Origin: DATIXD01 sp035518875
GTDB taxonomy: Bacteria; Pseudomonadota; Gammaproteobacteria; Methylococcales; Methylococcaceae
Length of the DNA: 20,498 nt
Assembly (NCBI GenBank): GCA_035518875.1
Contig: DATIXD010000203.1
Location: 1 to 20,498 of the forward strand
Reading direction: 5' to 3'
Below, piece by piece: positions 15,043 through 20,498 of the stretch (position 1 is the first letter of the stretch; the number at the start of each line of letters is the position of its first letter). A model generated the notes under the pieces. That model saw only the letters and a program-made list of their open reading frames with translations. It made no database searches and had not been told where the DNA came from. Both the position numbers and the translations under genes were made by a program.

Positions 15043-16305
15043 TCAGACGACAAATCCGGCGGCCAGCTTTTTCTCGACCGCCACGTTCTTCAGGCTGACA
15101 TAATCGGGCAGCCCACCCCGGTAGGGAGGATAGTCCTCGCCTTCGATCAGCGGCTGCAAATAGGCTCGGCAGGCTGGGGTGATGCCGAAGCCGTCCTCGC
15201 TGATGTACTCGCGCGGCATTTTCTTTTCCACGTTGGCGACATCCTTGAGATCGGCGAAGCCTATCCTCCATTGATAAGGCGAGGACGAGACCCGCACGAT
15301 GGTCGGCATCACCGAGTTCCTGCCTTCGAGCGCCAACCGGACCGCGGCCTCTCCCAAGGCGTAGGCCTGTTCCGCGTCGGTTTTGGAGGCGATGTGGCGG
15401 GCCGCGCGTTGCAGGTAATCGGCCACCGCCCAATGGAATCGGTAGCCGAGCGCCTGCTTGACTATATTGGCGATGACCGGGGCGGCACCGCCCAACTGGG
15501 CGTGGCCGAATACATCCTTGATGCCCCCTTCGGCAAGGAACTTGCCGTCCGCGCCCTTGACACCTTCGGACACCACGATCGAGCAATAGCCATACAAATT
15601 GACCTTCTCTTTGACTATCGCCAGAAACCTGTCGGGATCGAACGTCACTTCCGGAAACAGGATGACCAGCGGGATGTCGTGATTGTCGTCGGCGGCGAGT
15701 CCGCCGGCGGCGGCGATCCAGCCGGCATGGCGGCCCATCACTTCGAGGACGAAAATCTTGGTGGAGGTGGCGCACATGGACGCCACGTCGTAACTGGCCT
15801 CGCGGGTGGAAACGGCGATGTACTTGGCGACCGAGCCGAAACCGGGGCACACGTCGGTGATGGGCAGGTCATTATCCACGGTCTTGGGAACATGGACGGC
15901 TTGCACGGGATAGCCCATCTTGTCGGCAAGCTGGGATACCTTGAGGCAGGTGTCGGCGGAATCGCCGCCGCCGTTATAGAAGAAGTAGCCGATGTCGTGG
16001 GCCTTGAAGACCTCGATCAGGCGGTCGTACTGGACTTTGTTTTCCTCCAGCCCTTTCAGTTTGTAACGGCAGGAGCCGAACGCTCCCCCCGGGGTATAAC
16101 GCAGGGCTGCGATGCTCTCATCGGATTCCAAGCCGGTGTCGATCAGGTCTTCGGTCAGGGCGCCGACGATGCCATTGCGCCCGGCGTAGACCCGGCCGAT
16201 CCGGTCCGGATGCTTGCGGGCGGTCTCAATCACGCCGCAGGCAGAAGCATTGATGACGGCGGTGACGCCGCCGGATTGGGCGTAGAATGCGTTCCTTTTA
16301 CTCAT
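15043..16305 (-). CDS. pfp: PPi-dependent 6-phosphofructokinase
   Basis: Phosphorylates fructose 6-phosphate reversibly with PPi instead of ATP; the Methylococcus enzyme also acts on sedoheptulose 7-phosphate, linking glycolysis to the RuMP cycle. It has 420 residues. The N-terminal YAQSGGVTAVINAS, the loop NGGGDSADT (111-119), PKTVDND (140-146), STREASYD and MGRHAGWIA define the family. Two PPi determinants are visible: Asp115 where ATP enzymes carry Gly, and Lys141 where they carry Gly. The residue before Asp115 is Gly rather than the Asp of the common GGDDT form. The start is an ATG at 16305. The downstream hppA makes a functional operon around pyrophosphate. Confidence 0.95.
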   Translation of the reverse strand: MSKRNAFYAQSGGVTAVINASACGVIETARKHPDRIGRVYAGRNGIVGALTEDLIDTGLESDESIAALRYTPGGAFGSCRYKLKGLEENKVQYDRLIEVFKAHDIGYFFYNGGGDSADTCLKVSQLADKMGYPVQAVHVPKTVDNDLPITDVCPGFGSVAKYIAVSTREASYDVASMCATSTKIFVLEVMGRHAGWIAAAGGLAADDNHDIPLVILFPEVTFDPDRFLAIVKEKVNLYGYCSIVVSEGVKGADGKFLAEGGIKDVFGHAQLGGAAPVIANIVKQALGYRFHWAVADYLQRAARHIASKTDAEQAYALGEAAVRLALEGRNSVMPTIVRVSSSPYQWRIGFADLKDVANVEKKMPREYISEDGFGITPACRAYLQPLIEGEDYPPYRGGLPDYVSLKNVAVEKKLAAGFVV

Positions 16306-16617
16306 GGCCGATCTCTGGAGTGAATGGGGTGGCTAACATTAGACCAAATAACCCCACAGCACAAGGCGTCCGACCGGCCGCAAGCCTTGCTACGTGCAGC
16401 TGCGGTGCGTTTCAAGAGAGACCGGAGTTGAATGGAAGGCGTTGGGAATATACCCTTAACATTCAGAGCGGCGAGCGAAAACCGACGTGACGACTCGACC
16501 AGGCTCGGCCTTCCCCGAACCAAGCGCCAACGTATATGCCGGCATCAGGCGCTTGTTATGAGACCTCCGCCAACCGCTCGGGCGGCCCCCCGATCACTTT
16601 GAAATTAAAACGGCCCC
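16306..16617. other. Divergent intergenic region between pfp and the PilZ gene
   Basis: A 312-bp gap that must carry the pfp promoter and probably the PilZ-gene promoter. No good hexamer pair stands out on either strand. One inverted repeat (CAAGCGCC at 16521-16528 and GGCGCTTG at 16548-16555) encloses a smaller palindrome ATGCCGGCAT. No T-run follows and it does not satisfy integron attC consensus. No ORF is credible. Confidence 0.5.
16521..16555. repeat. Nested inverted repeat upstream of the PilZ gene
   Basis: Outer 8-bp arms CAAGCGCC/GGCGCTTG enclose 19 nt containing the palindrome ATGCCGGCAT. It lies about 63 bp before the PilZ start. It may be an operator, a leader structure or an extragenic repeat; nothing favours one strongly. 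Confidence 0.35.
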
Positions 16618-16959
16618 ATGAATATCCAAGATCGAAGGAAACACCCGAGAAAAAAAGTTGTCCGCCCCTTGCAAGTCGACGATTGGGATCGAGGAGAGCC
16701 ATTGGGGCATTTGGTGGATATCAGCGTGGAAGGCATGATGCTGCTCAGCCCGGAACCCATCAAGATGAACCGGGTTTTCCAGGTGGGCCTGGAATTGCCC
16801 GAGGAGATCGCCGGAGGCCAAACGGCCGTGTTCGGCGCGGAAAGCCTGTGGCACGAACTGAGCAACGACCCCGGCAAATACTGGGTCGGATTTCAGATCA
16901 TCGACATCTCCCCCGAGAACATCGAGAAAATCCGCCGACTGATCGACGAATGCCTTTAA
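16618..16959 (+). CDS. PilZ-domain protein (probable c-di-GMP receptor)
   Basis: A single-domain cytoplasmic protein of 113 residues. The two c-di-GMP-binding elements are visible: the N-terminal RRKHPR (RxxxR motif, residues 6-11) and DISVEGMML (D/NxSxxG, about residues 34-39), followed by the beta-barrel and the C-terminal helix FQIIDISPENIEKIRRLIDECL. It would bind c-di-GMP and act on an unknown partner such as motility, pili, exopolysaccharide or, by neighbourhood only, the adjacent channel. The ribosome site before the ATG is poor. Its end is followed by a cluster of hairpins. Confidence 0.9.
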   Translation: MNIQDRRKHPRKKVVRPLQVDDWDRGEPLGHLVDISVEGMMLLSPEPIKMNRVFQVGLELPEEIAGGQTAVFGAESLWHELSNDPGKYWVGFQIIDISPENIEKIRRLIDECL

Positions 16960-16993
16960 CCGATCCTCGCTGAGCCCGCTCGCCTTGGCCCTT

Positions 16994-17072
16994 CGCTTCT
17001 AAGCGCCCGGCTCCGGGAACCGGCCCGACCCGTAAGGGCGAGCTTGCTCGCCCGAAGGCGGAGGAATCCGCC
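16994..17072. repeat. Cluster of four consecutive hairpins
   Basis: Four inverted repeats follow one another: CGCTT/AAGCG (16994-17005), CCCGG/CCGGG (17006-17017), GGGCGAGC/GCTCGCCC (17036-17053) and GGCGGA/TCCGCC (17057-17072), with loops of 2-4 nt. It lies between the PilZ and MscS genes, 34 bp after the PilZ stop. The cluster may act as a transcript 3' end or be a REP/BIME-like element. Confidence 0.55.
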
Positions 17073-17095
17073 CCCACCTTCCAAAGTGCGCGGCA

Positions 17096-17115
17096 CAGGA
17101 TTTGCTAAAATCCTG
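17096..17115 (+). promoter_or_regulatory. Dyad overlapping an extended -10 promoter of the MscS-type gene
   Basis: CAGGATTT and AAATCCTG form a perfect 8-bp inverted repeat around GCTA. The same bases contain TGCTAAAAT, an extended -10 (TGn plus TAAAAT, 5 of 6 to consensus) at 17103-17111. No good -35 is present, as is allowed with an extended -10. The transcript would start near 17118, about 30 nt before the ATG. Confidence 0.45.
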
Positions 17116-17147
17116 CCTTCCGCAATCCGCTCCCAGATTTTCGTCCA

Positions 17148-19568
17148 ATGAACCGTTTATTACCCGTGCGCTTTTTTTTCGCCCTGCTGTCGTTGGTTTT
17201 TCTCCTTGGCGTTGCCTGCGCCGAGGAGCCGGCGGCGCCGCGCCCGCTGAATGTCCTGGTCAAGGAATGGAACGCCGGCCTGGATCGCGCCGACAAACAG
17301 CTGCTCAAGGCCGATCTGCCCGATGAAAAGCTGGACGAGTTGCGCACCGAGTTGACCGACCTTCGCCTGGAGGCGATCACCCGGGCGGATGCCGCGCGAC
17401 CGGAAGCGCAGCAGATTCGCGATGAATTGGGAACCCTCGGCGCACCGCCCGCCGAAGGTGCGCAGCCTGAATCGCCTGCCGTGGCGAGCAAACGCAAGGC
17501 GATCAGCGAACGGCTCGCCGCCACCGAGGGTGCGATCAAAGAGTCAGAACTCGTCATCGCGCGCGCCGACCGCCTTCTGAGCCAGCTCACCTCGCTGCGC
17601 CGAACACGCTTCACCGAAAGAATCTTGACCCGTGGTCAGTCGCCGTTGGCCCCTGCGGTGTGGCGAAAAGCCCTACCCGAAATTGCGGCCGATGTGGAAA
17701 CAGCGCGCCAGAACATCCAGGCCTGGACGTCCAGCGAGACTTTTGCCCAGCAAGCCCCACAGCTGGCCTGGAGGCTGTCGCTGGGCTTGCTGGCGGCGTT
17801 CATCCTGGTCTGGCCGTTGCGCCGGTGGCTGCTGCGCAAGTTCGGATATGTCACGCTGGAAGCTGAACCGAGCCATGGCCAGCGTCTGCGGGCCGCGCTG
17901 TTCACGGGTTTCATCCGCATCCTCCTGCCGTCGGCAGCGACGATCGCGGTCTATCTGGCATTGACCGGCAGCGGGCTGCTGTCGGAACAGGCGCAGAATC
18001 TGGCCCGCACCACGCTCATAGCGCTGATTTTCCTTTTTTTCGTCGCGGCCTTTTGCCGGGCGGCGCTGGCGCCGTTCGAACCGTCCTGGCGGATCGTTCA
18101 CATCAACGACTTCGGCGCCCGCGCCATCAGCCGCATCGTGACCGGCATCGCCCTGGTCTTCGCCATCGACCGCATTCTGGACGACCTCAGAACCCAATTC
18201 GAGGCTTCGCTCGAACTGACCGTCCTCCACAAATTCTTTGCCGGCCTGTTGATCGCCGCGCTGCTGCTCATTCTGCTGCGCCGGAAAATCTGGCGGGCCG
18301 CCGAGGGGGCGGAAGAACATGCGCTGCCGGGCCGCACCTGGCAACGCCTGCGCTATTTGCTCGCGGTGCTGGTCTGCGCCATCCCGCTGTCCGCGCTGTT
18401 CGGCTACGTGGCGCTGTCAAGGGTGTTGGCGACCCAGTTGGTTCTGACCGCCGGCCTTTACGTCACGGTCATCCTGCTGCGCGAGATCAGCGCCGAAACG
18501 ATCGGGCACGCCCTGAGCCGAAGCTCCGCCCTGGGAATGAAGCTGCGCACCACCTTGAGCCTTACCGACGACGGCAGCGAGATGCTGAGTTTCTGGCTGA
18601 CGGAAACGCTGGGCGCCGCCATTTTCCTCCTGGGCATTTTCGCCTTCCTCGTGCTCTGGGGTGCGGGTCGGGAAGACCTCTCGGCCTGGCTTTACAGTGC
18701 TTTCTTCGGTTTCAAGCTCGGCAACATCACCTTTTCGCTCTCCGATCTCCTCCTCGCGGTTCTGTTGTTCGCCGTCCTGCTCACCGCCACCCGTCTGTTG
18801 CAGCGCGCGTTGGAGCAGCGCATCTTTCCGAGAACCCGTCTGGATGTCGGCATTCGTCACTCCATTCGCTCGGCGGTCGGCTACCTGGGGTTCACCCTGG
18901 CGGCCGCGGTGGCGGTTTCCACCGTCGGCATCGACCTATCGAACATCGCGATCATCGCCGGCGCGCTATCCGTCGGTATCGGTTTCGGCCTGCAGAACAT
19001 CGTCAACAATTTTGTCTCGGGCCTCGTACTGCTGATCGAACGCCCCATCAAGGCCGGCGACTGGGTGGTGGTGGGCGACTATCAGGGTTACGTGAGAAAG
19101 ATCAGCGTGCGGGCGACCGAGATCGCCACCTTCGACCGCGCCTCGGTCTTCATCCCCAATTCCAGCCTCATCTCCGCGCCGGTGATGAACCGCACCTACG
19201 CCGACACGGTGGGCCGTGTGGTGCTGCCCTTCACCCTCGCCCACGGCACCGACGCCAAGCGGGTGCGCGGGCTGGTGTTGGACATCGCCAAGGCGCATCC
19301 GGAAGTCCGGCACACACCGCCGCCTTCCGTCTCTTTCAAGGGATTCGGAGAAAATGCCCTGCATCTGGAACTCATCGCCTTCATCAACGACGTCGACAAG
19401 GTGGGGATAGTCAATAGCGACCTGTGCTTCGAAATCGACGACACCTTCCACAAGGAAGGAATACACACCCCCTTCCCGCAGCGGGACGTGCATTTGGGTT
19501 TGCGGGAAGATCAGCTTGACCGACTCGTCGAAGCGCTGGGGAAGAGAGGCGCGCAAGGCCGGCGTTGA
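17148..19568 (+). CDS. Large MscS-family mechanosensitive channel with DUF3772-type N-terminal domain
   Basis: An inner-membrane channel that releases solutes under membrane tension, protecting against hypo-osmotic shock. It is 806 residues long, far longer than the 286-residue E. coli MscS. Residues 1-25 look like a signal peptide (cleavage after ACA). Residues 26-200 are a periplasmic, helix-rich DUF3772-like domain. About eight or more membrane segments run from residue 205 to 590. The pore helix and beta-domain signature GIGFGLQNIVNNFVSGLVLL then IERPIKAGDWV starts near residue 611, followed by the alpha/beta C-terminal domain. The ATG lacks a clear Shine-Dalgarno. It is preceded by an extended -10 embedded in a dyad and by the hairpin cluster, so it is probably transcribed alone. 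Confidence 0.92.
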   Translation: MNRLLPVRFFFALLSLVFLLGVACAEEPAAPRPLNVLVKEWNAGLDRADKQLLKADLPDEKLDELRTELTDLRLEAITRADAARPEAQQIRDELGTLGAPPAEGAQPESPAVASKRKAISERLAATEGAIKESELVIARADRLLSQLTSLRRTRFTERILTRGQSPLAPAVWRKALPEIAADVETARQNIQAWTSSETFAQQAPQLAWRLSLGLLAAFILVWPLRRWLLRKFGYVTLEAEPSHGQRLRAALFTGFIRILLPSAATIAVYLALTGSGLLSEQAQNLARTTLIALIFLFFVAAFCRAALAPFEPSWRIVHINDFGARAISRIVTGIALVFAIDRILDDLRTQFEASLELTVLHKFFAGLLIAALLLILLRRKIWRAAEGAEEHALPGRTWQRLRYLLAVLVCAIPLSALFGYVALSRVLATQLVLTAGLYVTVILLREISAETIGHALSRSSALGMKLRTTLSLTDDGSEMLSFWLTETLGAAIFLLGIFAFLVLWGAGREDLSAWLYSAFFGFKLGNITFSLSDLLLAVLLFAVLLTATRLLQRALEQRIFPRTRLDVGIRHSIRSAVGYLGFTLAAAVAVSTVGIDLSNIAIIAGALSVGIGFGLQNIVNNFVSGLVLLIERPIKAGDWVVVGDYQGYVRKISVRATEIATFDRASVFIPNSSLISAPVMNRTYADTVGRVVLPFTLAHGTDAKRVRGLVLDIAKAHPEVRHTPPPSVSFKGFGENALHLELIAFINDVDKVGIVNSDLCFEIDDTFHKEGIHTPFPQRDVHLGLREDQLDRLVEALGKRGAQGRR

Positions 19569-19659
19569 TGTCCGGCTTCGGTGCCCGGCGAGCTATGGGA
19601 CTTAGGTATAGAAAAGGTTGTGAATACACGATCGTTATGACATATATTGGCTATGGGTT

Positions 19660-19923
19660 TTGAGTACGACCAGTCCAAAGAGTGCAGCTAACAAAACCAA
19701 GCACGGGATCGACTTCGATGAAGCACAAGCCTTGTGGGAAGATCCCGCACGGGTTGAAATCCCTGCCACGGACTTGGACGAACCCCGTTATCTGGTGATC
19801 GGCATGATCGGCGACAAACATTGGTCCGCCGTCATCACCTACCGGAGTGAGAACATACGCCTGATTTCAGTCAGGGGTTCGCGAAAAGAGGAGGTAAAAC
19901 TCTATGAAAGCGTCGGATTTTGA
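19660..19923 (+). CDS. brnT: BrnT-family toxin, 5' end disrupted by an apparent frameshift
   Basis: The type II toxin of the BrnTA system, a RelE-fold ribonuclease that inhibits translation. In the main frame KHGIDFDEAQALWEDP, AVITYRSENIRLISVRGSRKEEVKLYES and the stop at 19923 are clear BrnT features. BrnT proteins normally begin MGFEYDxxK; here those residues are encoded from an ATG at 19653, but one frame off. That frame reads MGFEYDQSK, then three more codons and a stop. Removing one A from the AAA at 19677-19679 joins the two frames. As it stands, the toxin can start only from a TTG at 19660 with no Shine-Dalgarno, giving an altered N-terminus (MSTTSP). It may be a recent inactivation, a sequencing error or a frameshift site. 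The antitoxin gene overlaps its 3' end by 20 bp. Confidence 0.8.
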   Translation: MSTTSPKSAANKTKHGIDFDEAQALWEDPARVEIPATDLDEPRYLVIGMIGDKHWSAVITYRSENIRLISVRGSRKEEVKLYESVGF

Positions 19924-20134
19924 CCGACGATTCGATGAAGGCGAGGACGTGACGGATTTTCTCGACCTCAAGAAGGCCCGCCGCCCCGGCCTCGAACAAA
20001 AACGCGTCAACGTGGACTTCCCTGCCTGGATGGTCCAGTCGCTGGATAAGGAAGCCATGCGCCTCGGCGTGACCCGTCAGGCCCTTATCAAACTCTGGTT
20101 GGCGGACCGATTGGAGCGTCGCGAGAGCGGGTAG
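19904..20134 (+). CDS. brnA: BrnA-family antitoxin
   Basis: Neutralises BrnT and probably represses its own operon. The 76-residue protein opens with MKASDFDRRFDEGEDVTDFLDL, the toxin-contacting part. It ends with a CopG-like ribbon-helix-helix (KRVNVDFPAWMVQSLDKEA, RLGVTRQALIKLWLADRLE). AGGAGG about 10 nt before the ATG is one of the best ribosome sites in the window, so the antitoxin can be made independently of the damaged toxin start. It overlaps brnT by 20 bp, the usual toxin-first order for this family. The region upstream of brnT has a possible -35 TTGTGA (19618-19623) and -10 TATATT (19643-19648) with a long 19-nt spacing. Confidence 0.9.
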   Translation: MKASDFDRRFDEGEDVTDFLDLKKARRPGLEQKRVNVDFPAWMVQSLDKEAMRLGVTRQALIKLWLADRLERRESG

Positions 20135-20189
20135 GCTGGTAGCCCTCGCAACACCCCATTCCCCTTCCTTAGCTCATTATGATTCGCTC

Positions 20190-20498
20190 TCAATGTTTCC
20201 GGTAGGTCAACGTACCGGAGTCAGTTTTGCCGAAGGTCAGATACCACCCTCCAGCATCCAACTGTCCACCCTGGGCTGCCGAAGGAATGATTACTTCATA
20301 ATGATGATTTGTATGTCTTACGTCATACCGGCGCACCTCTCCAGTTGTTGTGGGGTCCCCGCCGGTGATCGGAACATATAAACGATCATCCGGGCCAAAC
20401 AGCAGCGCCTGTGCATAAGCACGGATTCCGTCGGATGCTACCGGTTTTTCGGCAAGGTCGATCTTGCTGAGGTATTTACCCGGGGTTCGGCTCTTCGG
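20190..20498 (-). CDS. C-terminal part of a beta-propeller-like (NHL/SMP-30-type) protein, truncated by the window edge
   Basis: A minus-strand frame is open from the right edge to a stop at 20190-20192 and encodes 102 residues. The segment ALLFGPDDRLYVPITGG resembles the repeated FGPDGxLYV blade motif of NHL or SMP-30-like beta-propellers. It is followed by TTTGEVRRYDVRHTN (a second strand pair), GGWYLTFGKTD and the C-terminal TLTYRKH. Such proteins are often exported, but the N-terminus is outside the window, so location and function are unknown. It converges on brnA with 55 bp between the stops. Confidence 0.65.
   Translation of the reverse strand, partial: PKSRTPGKYLSKIDLAEKPVASDGIRAYAQALLFGPDDRLYVPITGGDPTTTGEVRRYDVRHTNHHYEVIIPSAAQGGQLDAGGWYLTFGKTDSGTLTYRKH

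Noticed and set aside
14833..16323. 496-codon plus-strand ORF antisense to pfp
   Set aside because: Its translation has no recognisable domain and mirrors the third-position GC bias of pfp, which is unmistakable on the minus strand.
16521..16560. attC-like recombination site before the PilZ gene
   Set aside because: The repeat lacks the required R box consensus pairs (RYYYAAC/GTTRRRY) and there is no integron context.
18053..19417. 454-codon ORF in another frame of the MscS-type gene
   Set aside because: Arg/Pro/His-rich shadow frame; the channel signature lies in the other frame.

Overview
The window most likely comes from the chromosome of a gammaproteobacterial methanotroph (Methylococcales, near Methylococcus or Methylocaldum). 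The best evidence is a PPi-dependent phosphofructokinase gene followed on the same strand by a membrane H+-pyrophosphatase, the pfp-hpp pair known from Methylococcus capsulatus Bath. A dissimilatory-type NAD-dependent formate dehydrogenase fits the same lifestyle. This is inference from gene content; no rRNA or methane monooxygenase gene is present.

Layout. (1) Positions 1-2208, minus strand: a LysR regulator upstream of a metal-free, NAD-dependent formate dehydrogenase whose C-terminus lies beyond the left edge. (2) Positions 2209-7585, plus strand: a group III truncated haemoglobin, a secreted sulfite-oxidase-fold protein, then modA-modB-modC-modE (molybdate uptake and sensing). A perfect 24-nt dyad at 2487-2510, between lysR and the globin gene, closely resembles a ModE operator. 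(3) Positions 7586-8002: a convergent gap with three separate dyads. (4) Positions 8003-16305, minus strand, ordinary core genes: prlC, an HDOD protein with a degenerate cyclic-nucleotide domain, gcvT, a strong terminator, hppA and pfp. (5) Positions 16306-20134, plus strand: a PilZ protein, a cluster of four hairpins, a large MscS-type channel, and a brnT-brnA toxin-antitoxin pair whose toxin gene has an apparent 5' frameshift. (6) Positions 20190-20498, minus strand: the C-terminal end of a beta-propeller-like protein that continues past the right edge.

How the genes may work together. The left 7.6 kb reads as a molybdenum-economy locus. ModABC imports molybdate and ModE senses it. The ModE-like operator sits in the divergent region serving lysR-fdh and the globin, and the formate dehydrogenase there is the type that needs no molybdenum. 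The working hypothesis is that this enzyme replaces Mo-dependent formate dehydrogenase in the last step of methane oxidation when molybdate is scarce. In the right half, PPi-PFK and H+-PPase share PPi as a metabolic currency around the ribulose monophosphate pathway.

Many long antisense or alternative-frame ORFs exist because the DNA is GC-rich. They were set aside where a recognisable protein family occupies the other frame.
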